Source of the DNA: Streptomyces alboflavus
Lineage (GTDB): Bacteria; Actinomycetota; Actinomycetes; Streptomycetales; Streptomycetaceae
DNA length: 64,000 bases
Direction: 5' to 3'
Assembly (NCBI RefSeq): GCF_000716675.1
Contig: NZ_JNXT01000027.1
Location: forward strand, 1 to 64,000
Shown here: in pieces, positions 16,858 to 25,461 of the stretch
Layout of the letters: the number at the start of each line of letters is the position of its first letter
Position numbering within the stretch: position 1 is the stretch's first letter
Position numbers and translations under genes: made by a program
Notes under the pieces: model-generated
What the model was told of the DNA's origin: nothing
Seen by the model: only the letters and a program-made list of their open reading frames with translations
Databases searched by the model: none

Positions 16858-16870
16858 TACGCTGCTGGCC
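16858..16870 (+). promoter_or_regulatory. Leaderless-type -10 element of the first GAF-ANTAR gene
   Basis: TACGCT (16858-16863) is 7 nt from the ATG at 16871, again without a ribosome site. Confidence 0.5.
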
Positions 16871-17734
16871 ATGACCACGGGCGATGGCTCCGCCGAACAA
16901 GCGGCGGCAGCATGGCGCCGTGCGGCACGGGCGCGGGAACGGGCACGGAGTGCGGAGGAAGCCGCCGAGCGGTACGAACAGCGGGCGGTGGACTCGGGGA
17001 ACGACGTGTACGCGCAGCTCGCCCTGATGCTGCGCTCCACGGCGAGCTGTCACCGCTCGTCGGCGCGGCTCCAGGAAGCCTTCGCGCGCAGCCTCGCGGG
17101 GTGGCGGCGGGGGCACGGGACAAGGCCGAAGTTCATGACCGGCGTCGCCGAGGCGTGCGGAACCAGCAGCGTGGCGCTCACCCTCGTCGACGCCGGTCAC
17201 AGCCAGCTCGCGGTCGCCGCGTCCAGCGAACCCGCGCGCGCCGCCCAGGACCTGGAGTTCATGCTCGGTGAGGGCCCCACCAGGGACGCCACGACCGGCT
17301 GCCGGACCGTCCGCGCCTCGTGCGACGCGATCGAGCAGCGCTGGCCCTGCTACGGCCCCGCCCTGACCGCGCTCGGCGTCCACGAGGTCGCCGCCGTCCC
17401 CCTGGACACCACCGGGCGCTGCTTCGGCGCGCTCGCGGTGTTCGACCCGCGTCCCGGGCTCGTCGGCAGCCGGGCGTTCGCGGACGTCGTCGGGGCGCTG
17501 ACCCGCACGGTGCTCCTGGACTCCGACGCCGACCCGGAGCTGTACGGCGGGATCGACCACCGGGAGGTCGTGCAGCAGGCGGCGGGCGTGCTGTCCGTGC
17601 ACATCGGCCGGTGTGTCGACGACGCGCTGGCACTCATCAAGGCCCGCGCCTTCACCCTGGGGGTTCCGTTGGAGACCTTCGCGCGGGGCATCGTGGCCGG
17701 TGATCTCAAGCTCACCCCGGAAGGGCCGTCATGA
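16871..17734 (+). CDS. GAF-ANTAR RNA-binding regulator
   Basis: A 287-aa cytosolic regulator. An N-terminal Arg/Ala/Glu-rich helical segment (1-80), a GAF domain (about 85-215, with ALTLVDAGHSQLAVAAS and VHEVAAVPL) and a C-terminal three-helix ANTAR domain (225-280, VVQQAAGVLSVHIGRCVDDA, LALIKARAFTLGVP). ANTAR domains bind nascent RNA hairpins and cause antitermination; the GAF domain senses a ligand or redox signal. Its stop overlaps the start of a second GAF-ANTAR gene (ATGA), so the two are made together and may form a heterodimer. Targets unknown. Confidence 0.88.
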   Translation: MTTGDGSAEQAAAAWRRAARARERARSAEEAAERYEQRAVDSGNDVYAQLALMLRSTASCHRSSARLQEAFARSLAGWRRGHGTRPKFMTGVAEACGTSSVALTLVDAGHSQLAVAASSEPARAAQDLEFMLGEGPTRDATTGCRTVRASCDAIEQRWPCYGPALTALGVHEVAAVPLDTTGRCFGALAVFDPRPGLVGSRAFADVVGALTRTVLLDSDADPELYGGIDHREVVQQAAGVLSVHIGRCVDDALALIKARAFTLGVPLETFARGIVAGDLKLTPEGPS

Positions 17735-18447
17735 CGACGCCACGCCAGCATCTGGCTGACATCTTCGTGGAGTTGGCCGGGGGCAACCCCGATCTGCCGC
17801 TCGACCCCCCTGTCCTGCTCGCCGCGCTCGCGGCCCACAGCCGGGACCTCGTCGGCGCCCGCGCCTGCGGTGTCCTGGTCGCCCTGCCGGGCACCGGGGG
17901 CGGCGAGGTCTATGCCTCCGAGGACGCGGCCAGGGACCTGATCCTCGACGCCGAGCAACGGAGCCAGGGGCCGGGTCCCTACTGCCGGGCGACCGGGAAT
18001 CCGGTGCCACGGACAGACCTGCGGCGGGCGGTCGCCCGCCAGCGCTGGCCGCACTATGTGCCGCGCGCCCTCGCGCTCGGCTACACCGAGGTCGCGGCGC
18101 GGCCGCTGCGCGGGCGCGAGGAGCCCATCGGCGCGCTGGTGCTGTTCGGGGGCGAGGAGGCGCGGCTCACCGACGAGGCACTGGAGTTCGGCCAGTCGCT
18201 CGCGGACATCGTGGCCATCGCGCTGACGCGGGACCTGGAGCTGAGCCGCAGCCGCACCCTGGCCGGGCAGTTGGAGCACGCCCTGACCAGCCGCCTCGTC
18301 ATCGAACAGGCCAAAGGCGTGCTCGCGGCCCAGCGGTCGCTCTCCATGGACGAGGCCTTCGGGATCCTCCGCGGGCACGCGCGTGCGCGGCAGCGGAAGC
18401 TGACCGGGGTGGCGCAGGAAGTGGTGGAGGGGCGACTCATGCTGTGA
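17731..18447 (+). CDS. GAF-ANTAR RNA-binding regulator, second of a coupled pair
   Basis: A 238-aa protein with a GAF domain (about 20-160, CGVLVALPGTGGGEVYASED, YTEVAARPLRGREEPIGALV) and an ANTAR domain (175-235, LTSRLVIEQAKGVLAAQRSL, MDEAFGILRGHARARQRKL). The ANTAR helices match the consensus better than in its partner (RLVIEQAKGVL). ATG 17731 overlaps the previous stop by 4 nt. No kinase partner is adjacent. It ends just before the 29-bp tandem repeat array. Confidence 0.9.
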   Translation: MTTPRQHLADIFVELAGGNPDLPLDPPVLLAALAAHSRDLVGARACGVLVALPGTGGGEVYASEDAARDLILDAEQRSQGPGPYCRATGNPVPRTDLRRAVARQRWPHYVPRALALGYTEVAARPLRGREEPIGALVLFGGEEARLTDEALEFGQSLADIVAIALTRDLELSRSRTLAGQLEHALTSRLVIEQAKGVLAAQRSLSMDEAFGILRGHARARQRKLTGVAQEVVEGRLML

Positions 18448-18472
18448 GCCGCCCCGCCGGTACTGCTGGTCT

Positions 18473-18635
18473 GGGGCTCGGCCCGTCGGCAGTGCTGGTC
18501 AGGGGATCGGCCCGTCGGCAGTGCTGGTCAGGGGCTCGGCCCACCGGTACTCCCGTTCAGGGGCTCGGCCCGTCGGCACTCCCGTTCAGGGGCTCGGCCC
18601 GTCGGCACTCCCGTTCAGGGGCTCGGTGGGCCGTG
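18473..18635. repeat. 29-bp tandem repeat array, six units
   Basis: Six head-to-tail copies of a 29-bp unit begin at 18473, 18502, 18531, 18560, 18589 and 18618, each starting GGGG(C/A)TCGGCCC. The first units share one 3' half (AGTGCTGGTCA) and the later ones another (ACTCCCGTTCA), so the array evolved by unit duplication. It fills the space between two convergent genes. There are no spacers, so it is not CRISPR. Confidence 0.85.
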
Positions 18636-18657
18636 ACTGCTGCCACGGCCCCCGGCC

Positions 18658-19380
18658 TCAGCCCCGTTCTTCGCGCCCCTCCGCCTCGGCCTCGGCCTGC
18701 TTGGCCTGGACCTCGGGGTCGAGGGACGCCTGGGCGCTGCCGTCGACCGAGGTCAGCGGGGCCCGGTCGGGGACCTCCGTGGCCGCGGGGGGCTCGACCA
18801 GCCAGTCCGGGTTGGCCTGCTTGTCCCACCACTTCCACACGGCGACGGCGCCGGCCGCGAGCACGCCGAGGACGGCGAGCCGCTTGGCGAGACGCCCGGC
18901 GCGGGCCCGGCGTTCGTTCCTGCGGGCCAGTTGCCCGATCTGCTCGGGCGAGACCTGACCGCGCAGCGCGGCGAGCGCCGCGGCGCCGCGGGCGGCGGCC
19001 TCCTCGCGGACCGGCCCGGCCACGGCCACGGCGTGCTCGACGCGGGGCCTCGAGAAGTCGGCTGCCTGACGCGCGGCCCTGCGGGTGCGGACGGCGGCCT
19101 CGTGCGCCGCGTGGTCGACCCTCGGCGGCACATGGCTGCGGGCCTGCTCCACGCGCGGTGCCACATGCGCGTCGAACTGGACTCGGGCCTGGTCGGCGGC
19201 CGTGTGGGCGGCGTGCGACACCTTCGGCGCGAGCCGCGTCCGGGCTTCCTGCGCCAGATGCGCGGCCTTGTCCTTGGCCTCGGCCGCCTTGTCCGCGTAC
19301 GGGGCCACCGCGTCCGCGGCGTGCCGCACGCTGTCCTTCGCCGAGTCGGCCGCGGCGCGCACGCTGTCTTTGCGGGTCAC
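18658..19380 (-). CDS. DUF5324-type membrane-anchored helical protein
   Basis: A 240-aa protein starting at GTG 19380 with the strong site AAGGAGGAGG 5-6 nt upstream. Residues 1-150 are a long Ala/Arg/Glu/His-rich amphipathic helix region with 11-residue-like periodicity (AADSAKDSVRHAADAVAPYA). Around 160-180 is a single membrane segment (LAVLGVLAAGAVAVWKWW), then an acidic C-terminal tail. The layout matches the Streptomyces DUF5324 family. No enzymatic motif. Probably a membrane-associated coiled-coil protein; function unknown. Confidence 0.8.
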   Translation of the reverse strand: MTRKDSVRAAADSAKDSVRHAADAVAPYADKAAEAKDKAAHLAQEARTRLAPKVSHAAHTAADQARVQFDAHVAPRVEQARSHVPPRVDHAAHEAAVRTRRAARQAADFSRPRVEHAVAVAGPVREEAAARGAAALAALRGQVSPEQIGQLARRNERRARAGRLAKRLAVLGVLAAGAVAVWKWWDKQANPDWLVEPPAATEVPDRAPLTSVDGSAQASLDPEVQAKQAEAEAEGREERG

Positions 19381-19667
19381 GGGATCCTCCTCCTTGGTGG
19401 CGTATAGGTATGTCACCTTTCCACCCTTACCGGGATCATGCCTGCCGGGAGGATCCGGGGCATGCGAGGGCGGGCATCCGGGTCATCGGCCGCTCCCCGT
19501 GAGATCGACCCGTGCGGTACGTCGTGAACGCGCCCAATTCGGTACGAGCGGAGCTTGCCGTCGACAATGCCACGGATCCCCGCGGCGCGCGCCCAGTCGG
19601 TGGCTACTCGTCCCAATCCGGTCCGTGCGAGGATCGGAGGGTCACAGAGGACAACGGAAGGCAGATC

Positions 19668-20201
19668 GTGGCCGAGCAGCTTTACGCCACCCTGAAGACC
19701 AATCAGGGCGACATCGAGATCCGGCTCCTGCCGAATCACGCGCCCAAGACGGTCAAGAACTTTGTTGAGCTCGCCCAGGGCGAGCGCGAGTGGGTGCACC
19801 CCGCTACCGGCAAGAAGTCCTCGGACCGCCTGTACGACGGCACCGTCTTCCACCGGGTGATCAGTGGCTTCATGATCCAGGGCGGCGACCCGCTGGGCAA
19901 TGGCACCGGCGGCCCGGGCTACGAGTTCGAGGACGAGTTCCACCCCGACCTGGCCTTCGACAAGCCCTACCTGCTCGCGATGGCCAACGCGGGCCCGGGC
20001 ACCAACGGCTCGCAGTTCTTCGTCACGGTGTCGCCGACGGCCTGGCTGACGCGCAAGCACACCATCTTCGGCGAGGTCACCAACGACGCGAGCAAGAAGG
20101 TCGTGGACGCCATCGCCGGTACGCAGACCAACCCGCGCACCGACCGCCCGGTCAACGACGTCGTGATCGAGTCCGTCGTCATCGAGACGCGCGAGGGCTG
20201 A
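19668..20201 (+). CDS. Cyclophilin-type peptidyl-prolyl cis-trans isomerase
   Basis: A 177-aa cytosolic cyclophilin. GTG 19668 gives the usual length; GGAAGG lies 7 nt before it. Active-site residues are present: FHRVISGFMIQGGDP (Arg/Phe/Gln), ANAGPGTNGSQFFV, and HTIFGEV in place of the usual FGxV segment. The tryptophan of the cyclosporin-binding site is present as part of TAWLTRKH. Catalyses proline isomerisation during protein folding. In S. coelicolor a homologue also precedes the rhomboid gene near crgA. Confidence 0.95.
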   Translation: MAEQLYATLKTNQGDIEIRLLPNHAPKTVKNFVELAQGEREWVHPATGKKSSDRLYDGTVFHRVISGFMIQGGDPLGNGTGGPGYEFEDEFHPDLAFDKPYLLAMANAGPGTNGSQFFVTVSPTAWLTRKHTIFGEVTNDASKKVVDAIAGTQTNPRTDRPVNDVVIESVVIETREG

Positions 20202-20255
20202 GCGCCGACGCGAGCTCCGGGCACGCCCGCGCGGCGCACCCGTGAGGGAACCAAA

Positions 20256-20290
20256 CCGCCCCGCCCATCCGTAGAGGAAGGGCGGGGCGG
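20256..20290 (+). terminator. Terminator after the PPIase gene
   Basis: Perfect 11-bp inverted repeat (20256-20266 with 20280-20290) with a 13-base loop, 55 nt after the PPIase stop. Confidence 0.7.
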
Positions 20291-20334
20291 CGCGTTCGCC
20301 AAGCCGCCTTCGTACGGAGAATGAGGGGACCGCA

Positions 20335-21231
20335 ATGGACCAGGCGCCAGGCAGCCCGCAGGAGCCGCGGGACGCGCAGGGCCCGCCGACGTGCTACCGG
20401 CATCCGGACCGGGAGACCGGCATCACCTGCACGCGCTGCGAGCGGCCGATCTGCCCGGAGTGCATGATCAGCGCCTCGGTCGGCTTCCAGTGCCCGGAGT
20501 GCGTCCGGGGCGGCTCGGGCACCGGGCACTCGCCGGCGGCCACCCAGCCGCGCACGCTCGCGGGGGGCACGATCGCCCAGGACCCCCGGCTGCTCACGAA
20601 GATCATCCTGGCGATCAACCTGCTGGTGTTCGTCGCGGTCCGGGTGCGCGGCGACAGCCTGCTCAGCGACCTGGTGCTGATCGGCGAGTGGCCGCCGCAT
20701 CCCTTCGTGCCGACCGAGGGCGTCGCGGACGGTCAGGCGTATCGCCTGGTCACGTCGATGTTCACGCACCAGGAGATCTGGCACATCGCGTTCAACATGC
20801 TGGGCCTGTGGTGGCTCGGCGGCCCCCTGGAGGCGGCGCTCGGCCGGGCCCGCTATCTGACGCTGTACATGCTGTCCGGCCTCGGCGGCAGCGCCCTCAC
20901 CTATCTCCTGGAGGACGCGAGCAAGGCCTCCCTCGGCGCCTCCGGCGCGATCTTCGGCCTGCTCGGCGCGACGGCGGTCCTGATGCGACGCCTGAACTAC
21001 GACATGCGTCCGGTGCTCATCATCCTCGCGCTGAACTTGTTCTTCACGTTCAGGCTGGACGGCATCGCCTGGCAGGCTCACATCGGCGGCCTGATCGCCG
21101 GTGTCGCCATCGCGTACGGCATGGTGCACGCCCCGCGTGAGCGGCGCGCCCTGGTGCAGTGGGGGACGTGCGCGGCGGTGTTCGTGGTGATCGTGGTGAC
21201 CGTGGTGCTGAGGACGGCCCAGCTCACCTGA
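20335..21231 (+). CDS. Rhomboid intramembrane serine protease with N-terminal zinc finger
   Basis: A 298-aa membrane protease. Residues 20-58 are a B-box-like zinc-binding segment (CYRHPDRETGITC, CERPICPECM, CPEC). Six or seven membrane segments follow. Catalytic Ser is in LGASGAIFGLLGA, the His partner in WQAHIGGLIAGV, and the loop HIAFNMLGLWWLGGPLE is family typical. It should cut transmembrane substrates within the bilayer. ATG 20335 follows a GGGG-type site. Convergent with crgA; a strong hairpin lies between them. Confidence 0.93.
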   Translation: MDQAPGSPQEPRDAQGPPTCYRHPDRETGITCTRCERPICPECMISASVGFQCPECVRGGSGTGHSPAATQPRTLAGGTIAQDPRLLTKIILAINLLVFVAVRVRGDSLLSDLVLIGEWPPHPFVPTEGVADGQAYRLVTSMFTHQEIWHIAFNMLGLWWLGGPLEAALGRARYLTLYMLSGLGGSALTYLLEDASKASLGASGAIFGLLGATAVLMRRLNYDMRPVLIILALNLFFTFRLDGIAWQAHIGGLIAGVAIAYGMVHAPRERRALVQWGTCAAVFVVIVVTVVLRTAQLT

Positions 21232-21259
21232 GGTGCGGCAGGTGGCCCAGCTCACTGAG

Positions 21260-21306
21260 GTGCGCGCGCCGGTCCCCACGTGATGTGCGTGGACCGGCGC
21301 GCGCAC
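21260..21306. terminator. Strong hairpin between rhomboid gene and crgA
   Basis: Perfect 16-bp inverted repeat (21260-21275 with 21291-21306), 15-base loop, between convergent genes. Just upstream, a block of about 20 bases containing CAGCTCAC and TGAGGTGCG, spanning the rhomboid stop codon, is repeated once. Confidence 0.75.
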
Positions 21307-21311
21307 CCGTG

Positions 21312-21522
21312 TTGTCCACAGTCTGTGCCCGATCTTGTGCACGAAGTGGGGAACGGGTGTTCCTCGCGTCGCCGATCCGGGTTTTCCCAGGCGGGACAAG
21401 GGGTCTGCGGGCCGGTGCGCGGCAGTGGGCCAGTCACACCGGCGTCAACCTTCTGAGAGTTATCCACAGATCTTCAGACCTTTCCCCAGGTCTGTGGATG
21501 GCGGTGCTCGCGCTGTGGATAA
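21312..21522. promoter_or_regulatory. DnaA-box cluster in the rhomboid-crgA intergenic region
   Basis: Within the 378-bp gap 21232-21609 there are TTGTCCACA (21312-21320, the Streptomyces consensus box), TTATCCACA (21460-21468), its exact reverse complement TGTGGATAA (21514-21522), and a one-mismatch reverse box at 21493-21501. Three perfect or near-consensus boxes within 211 bp are not expected by chance in GC-rich DNA. Not oriC: no dnaA or dnaN here. Confidence 0.65.
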
Positions 21523-21609
21523 CTCAGGCCAGGGCTTGCGGACGGGCTTCGTTTCCGCTCTCGCGGCACACGTGTGCCCGCCCGCCGTGCCCTCAGCTGC
21601 GTGGAACCG

Positions 21610-21867
21610 CTACTTCCACTGCGTGGAGACGCCGAACCCGGCCGCGATGAAGCCGAAGCCGACGACGATGTTCCAGTTGCCCAGCGGGTCGATCGGCAGC
21701 TTTCCGTCCGTGACGTAGAAGACGACGATCCAGGCCAGGCCGATCAGGAACATGGCCAGCATCACCGGAGCCACCCAGCTGCGGCTGGTCAGCTTGATGT
21801 TCGTCGCCTTCTTCGACGACGGCGGCGTGTAGTCGTCGTCCTTCTTGCGGATACGTGACTTCGGCAC
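21610..21867 (-). CDS. crgA: Cell division protein CrgA
   Basis: An 85-aa protein with the CrgA layout: basic/polar N-terminus ([15 protein letters not shown]), two membrane segments ([20 protein letters not shown] and [17 protein letters not shown]) separated by [11 protein letters not shown], and a short end STQWK. CrgA interacts with FtsZ-ring and wall-synthesis proteins and delays septation in aerial hyphae. GTG 21867 has AGGAGA about 7 nt upstream. It lies next to the DUF881 gene, as in other Streptomyces. Confidence 0.96.
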   Translation of the reverse strand: MPKSRIRKKDDDYTPPSSKKATNIKLTSRSWVAPVMLAMFLIGLAWIVVFYVTDGKLPIDPLGNWNIVVGFGFIAAGFGVSTQWK

Positions 21868-22015
21868 GAGGGTCTCTCCTGTCGATGCGCTGCGTGGCCG
21901 CGCAGGGAACGGGGTGTGACGCGGGGCGGGTTCTTCGGCGCTACGGTGCGCGAAGTCCTCCCCCGGGCGTCCGTTAGCGTAGTGCTTCCGCGGCGGTGAA
22001 GGAGATAAGGGTACG

Positions 22016-22786
22016 TTGAGCAATTCTGCCGACTTCCCGGGAGGCACCGGTCGAGGCCGCCGCTGGCGCCCGGTGCGGCTCCTCACGATCGCCGTCTTCG
22101 CCCTCGCCGGCCTCATCTTCGTCACCAGCTTCAACACGGCCAAGGGCACCAACATCCGTACGGACGCCTCCCTGTTGAAGCTCTCCGACCTCATCCAGGA
22201 ACGCAGCCGCGAGAACAAGGACCTGGAGGAGTCCAACGGCTCCCTGCGTGGCGACGTCGACTCCCTGACCCAGCGCGACAGCCCCGGAAGCAAGGCCGAC
22301 GACGCCCGCCTGAAGGCCCTGGAGAAGCACGCGGGCACCCGCAGGCTCAGCGGCGACGCCGTCACGGTCACCCTCACCGACGCCCCGCCGGACGCCACCG
22401 CCAAGCTCCCCGGCTACCCCGAGCCGCAGCCCAACGACCTGGTCATCCACCAGCAGGACCTGCAGGCCGTGGTGAACGCGCTGTGGCAGGGCGGCGCCGA
22501 GGGCATCAAGGTCATGGACCAGCGCCTGATCTCCACCAGCGCCGTGCGCTGCGTCGGCAACACCCTGATCCTCCAGGGCCGCGTCTACTCACCGCCGTAC
22601 AAGGTCACCGCCGTCGGTGACCCGGACAAGCTCAGGAAGTCCCTCGCGGCCTCCCCGGAGATCCAGAACTACATGCTGTACGTCAACGCCTACGGCCTCG
22701 GCTGGAAAGTCGACGACGACGGGGCGGTGACTCTTCCCGGGTACTCGGGCACAGTGGATCTCCATTACGCGAAGCCTGTGGAGTAG
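22016..22786 (+). CDS. DUF881 family membrane-anchored protein
   Basis: A 256-aa protein with one N-terminal membrane segment ([18 protein letters not shown]), a coiled-coil stretch ([20 protein letters not shown]) and an extracytoplasmic DUF881 domain (about 115-250, with [20 protein letters not shown]). The TTG start at 22016 is supported by GAAGGAGA 10 nt upstream. Divergent from crgA over 148 bp. In many actinobacteria DUF881 genes accompany crgA and division genes, which suggests an envelope or division role. Confidence 0.88.
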   Translation: MSNSADFPGGTGRGRRWRPVRLLTIAVFALAGLIFVTSFNTAKGTNIRTDASLLKLSDLIQERSRENKDLEESNGSLRGDVDSLTQRDSPGSKADDARLKALEKHAGTRRLSGDAVTVTLTDAPPDATAKLPGYPEPQPNDLVIHQQDLQAVVNALWQGGAEGIKVMDQRLISTSAVRCVGNTLILQGRVYSPPYKVTAVGDPDKLRKSLAASPEIQNYMLYVNAYGLGWKVDDDGAVTLPGYSGTVDLHYAKPVE

Positions 22787-22809
22787 CCCTCGCCCGGGAG
22801 GTCCCAGCG

Positions 22810-23508
22810 GTGTCCGTACGCGCGCTCGTCAGGACGTTCAGCGAACTGTGCATCACTGTCGGCACCGTGATCGTGCTCTTCGTGGTCTATGTGCTCTTCT
22901 GGACCGGCGTGAAGGCCGACCGCGCGATGGACCACCAGATCGACCGCCTTCAGGACCAGTGGGCCGAGCAGTCCCTGGCCGCGAGGGACGGGAAGAGCGG
23001 CCGAGGGGCCCCGCTCCTCGCGTTGCACACCAAGTACGAGGACGGCGAGCCCTTCGCCGTCATGTACATCCCGCGCTTCGGTTTCACGTGGAACAAGCCC
23101 GTGCTCCAGGGCACCGCCACCGGCACCCTCAAGAAGGGCCTCGGCCACTACGCCCGTACCGCCCAGCTCGGCCAGAAGGGCAACTTCGCCGTCGCCGGGC
23201 ACCGCCGCACCTACGGCGACCCCTTCAAGGACTTCCCCGAGCTGCGCCCCGGCGACGCCGTCGTCCTGACCGACGGGACCACCTGGTTCACGTACCGCAT
23301 CGACAGGAAGCCGTACCGCACCCTGCCCGCCGACATCGGTGTCATCGACCCCGTCCCGCGCAAGTCCGGCTACCGCGAGCCCGGCCGCTATCTCACCCTC
23401 ACCACCTGTGAACCCGAGTGGGGCCACAGCCACCGTCTGATCGCCTGGGCCCACCTCGACGCCACCCAGCCCGTGGAGGCCGGGAAACCCGAGGCACTGC
23501 GCCGTTAG
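22810..23508 (+). CDS. Class E sortase family protein (third, crgA-proximal)
   Basis: A 232-aa sortase with an N-terminal membrane anchor (ITVGTVIVLFVVYVLFW). The catalytic core has His in AVAGHRRTYGDPF, Cys in LTLTTCEPEWGHSHR, and an Arg downstream (HSHR). Class E enzymes recognise LAXTG-type signals and attach proteins to peptidoglycan. Starts with GTG 24 nt after the DUF881 stop. It is shorter at the N-terminus than the two downstream sortases and has TTCEP instead of TTCTP. It may have a different substrate. Confidence 0.92.
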   Translation: MSVRALVRTFSELCITVGTVIVLFVVYVLFWTGVKADRAMDHQIDRLQDQWAEQSLAARDGKSGRGAPLLALHTKYEDGEPFAVMYIPRFGFTWNKPVLQGTATGTLKKGLGHYARTAQLGQKGNFAVAGHRRTYGDPFKDFPELRPGDAVVLTDGTTWFTYRIDRKPYRTLPADIGVIDPVPRKSGYREPGRYLTLTTCEPEWGHSHRLIAWAHLDATQPVEAGKPEALRR

Positions 23509-23559
23509 TCTGGTGCCGAACGGCGACGGCTTGTGGCGCCGGACGACGGAAGGGACGGC

Positions 23560-23721
23560 ATGTACGGCTGGATCTGGCGGCATCTGCCCGGGAACGCTTG
23601 GGTGAAGGCGCTGCTCTCGCTGCTGCTCGTCCTCGCGGTCGTCTATGTGCTGTTCCAGTACGTCTTCCCCTGGGCGGAGCCGCTGCTGCCCTTCAACGAT
23701 GTGACGGTGGACGGCCAGTGA
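23560..23721 (+). CDS. Small membrane protein
   Basis: A 53-aa protein, MYGWIWRHLPGN at the start, then one hydrophobic helix (ALLSLLLVLAVVYVLFQYVF) and a short outside tail. GGAAGGGAC is the ribosome site. Its stop overlaps the pabA-like start by 4 nt (GTGA). It is conserved in position in related genomes by my recollection. Function unknown; possibly a helper of the sortases or of the division machinery. Confidence 0.8.
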   Translation: MYGWIWRHLPGNAWVKALLSLLLVLAVVYVLFQYVFPWAEPLLPFNDVTVDGQ

Positions 23722-24368
23722 GCTCCAGCAAGAACGCCCGCATTCTCGTCGTCGACAACTACGACAGCTTCGTCTTCAACCTCGTGCAGTACCTGTACCA
23801 GCTCGGGGCCGAGTGCGAGGTGCTCCGCAACGACGAGGTCGAGCTGCGGCACGCCCAGGACGGCTTCGACGGCGTCCTGCTCTCGCCGGGACCCGGCACG
23901 CCCGAGCAGGCGGGCGTCTGCGTGGAGATGGTGCGCCACTGCGCCGCGACCGGTGTGCCCGTCTTCGGCGTCTGCCTCGGCATGCAGTCCATGGCGGTGG
24001 CGTACGGCGGTGTGGTGGACCGGGCGCCGGAGCTCCTGCACGGCAAGACCTCGCCGGTCACGCACGAGGGCAAGGGCGTCTTCGCCGGTCTGCCCTCCCC
24101 CTTCATCGCCACCCGCTACCACTCCCTTGCCGCCGAGCCCGCCACGGTCCCGGCCGAGCTCGAAGTGACCGCGCGTACGGCCGACGGCATCATCATGGGC
24201 CTGCGCCACCGCGAACTGCCCGTCGAGGGCGTCCAGTTCCACCCCGAGTCCGTCCTCACCGAGCACGGCCACCTCATGCTCGCCAACTGGCTGGTCGAGT
24301 GCGGCGACGCGGGGGCGGTGGGGCGGTCGAGCGGGCTTGCGCCGGTGGTGGGCAGGGCCACGGCGTGA
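23718..24368 (+). CDS. pabA: Glutamine amidotransferase, aminodeoxychorismate/anthranilate synthase component II
   Basis: A 216-aa class I glutamine amidotransferase, which supplies ammonia for 4-amino-4-deoxychorismate or anthranilate synthesis. The triad is complete: Cys in VFGVCLGMQSM, His-Glu in GVQFHPESVLTEHG. ILVVDNYDSFVFNLVQYL begins the domain and LLSPGPGTPEQAG is the oxyanion strand. GTG 23718 overlaps the upstream stop, and the stop overlaps the next sortase start, so a folate or tryptophan gene sits coupled within a sortase operon. Component I is not in the window. Confidence 0.93.
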   Translation: MSSSKNARILVVDNYDSFVFNLVQYLYQLGAECEVLRNDEVELRHAQDGFDGVLLSPGPGTPEQAGVCVEMVRHCAATGVPVFGVCLGMQSMAVAYGGVVDRAPELLHGKTSPVTHEGKGVFAGLPSPFIATRYHSLAAEPATVPAELEVTARTADGIIMGLRHRELPVEGVQFHPESVLTEHGHLMLANWLVECGDAGAVGRSSGLAPVVGRATA

Positions 24369-25435
24369 CCGTGCCCGGTGGCCCCGACGCCGCCGCGCCG
24401 GGGCAGCACCCGTCGCCGTGGTTCCGGAGCGCGGCGGGGGCGGCCGAGGGGCAAGTGGGGCCCGAGGCGCCCGCGGGGGAGGCGCTGGGGGACGCGGAGG
24501 TGGCGCCCGAGCCGTACCCGGCGGCGTACGACCCTCCCCGGGACGACGAGACCATCGGGCTGCGGACGGCGGACACGCGCCGAATAGTCGGTGAGGCGGG
24601 GGTGGCACCGCCCACAGGTGGGCGTGCGGCCCGCCGCAAGGCCGCCAAGCACAAGGGGCGTCGGGGCGCGAAGCCCCCGGCCACCCCGCCCGCCACGCCC
24701 CCCGCCGAGGCGGAGCGCCCCCTCACCCGGGTCGAGGCCCGCCGCGCCGCCCGTGCCGCGAAGCCGGGCCCGGCCACCGTGGCCAGTCGCGCCATCGGCG
24801 AACTCTTCATCACCATCGGCGTCCTGATGCTCCTCTTCGTCACGTACCAGCTGTGGTGGACGAACATAAGGGCTCAGCAGCAGGCCGACGCGGCCGCCCG
24901 CAAGCTCCAGGAGGACTGGGCGAAGGGCAAGGGCAAGCCGGGGGTCTTCGAACCCGGCCAGGGCTTCGCGCTCCTGCACATCCCGAAGCTGGACGTCGTC
25001 ACTCCGGTCGCCGAGGGCATCGACAAGCACAAGGTCCTCGACCGGGGGATGGTCGGCCACTACAACAAGGGCGGTACCAAGACCCCGATGCCGGACGCGA
25101 ACCCGGGCAACTTCGCGCTCGCCGGTCACCGCAATACGCACGGCGAGCCGTTCCGCTACATCAACCGGCTCAAACCGGGCGATCCGATCGTCGTCGAGAC
25201 GCAGGACACGTACTACGTCTACAAGATGGCGAGCATCCTGCCGCAGACGAGTCCCGGCAACACGGCGGTCCTCGATCCGGTGCCGCCCGGCTCCGGCTTC
25301 ACGAAACCGGGCCGCTACATCACACTGACCACCTGTACCCCCGAGTTCACGAGTAAGTACCGAATGATCGTGTGGGGCAAGATGGTCGAAGACCGGCCAC
25401 GCGACAAGGGAAAGCCACCCGCGTTGGTCGACTAG
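24365..25435 (+). CDS. srtE2: Class E sortase
   Basis: A 356-aa sortase with an unusually long cytosolic N-terminal region (about 1-140, Pro/Ala/Glu then Arg/Lys rich), one membrane segment (ELFITIGVLMLLFVTYQLWW) and the catalytic domain: His in ALAGHRNTHGEPFRY, Cys in ITLTTCTPEFTSKYR with the Arg. GTG 24365 overlaps the pabA stop. By position it corresponds to S. coelicolor SrtE2. It is expected to anchor long chaplins and other LAXTG proteins to the wall. Confidence 0.92.
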   Translation: MTVPGGPDAAAPGQHPSPWFRSAAGAAEGQVGPEAPAGEALGDAEVAPEPYPAAYDPPRDDETIGLRTADTRRIVGEAGVAPPTGGRAARRKAAKHKGRRGAKPPATPPATPPAEAERPLTRVEARRAARAAKPGPATVASRAIGELFITIGVLMLLFVTYQLWWTNIRAQQQADAAARKLQEDWAKGKGKPGVFEPGQGFALLHIPKLDVVTPVAEGIDKHKVLDRGMVGHYNKGGTKTPMPDANPGNFALAGHRNTHGEPFRYINRLKPGDPIVVETQDTYYVYKMASILPQTSPGNTAVLDPVPPGSGFTKPGRYITLTTCTPEFTSKYRMIVWGKMVEDRPRDKGKPPALVD

Positions 25436-25461
25436 AAGCTGAGACGGACGGGGCAGACGCA

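Noticed and set aside
18473..18635. 29-bp repeats considered as a CRISPR array
   Set aside because: Units are directly adjacent with no spacers and no cas genes are nearby.
21232..21609. Chromosomal origin oriC
   Set aside because: Only about four DnaA boxes and no dnaA, dnaN or AT-rich unwinding region; called a DnaA-box cluster instead.
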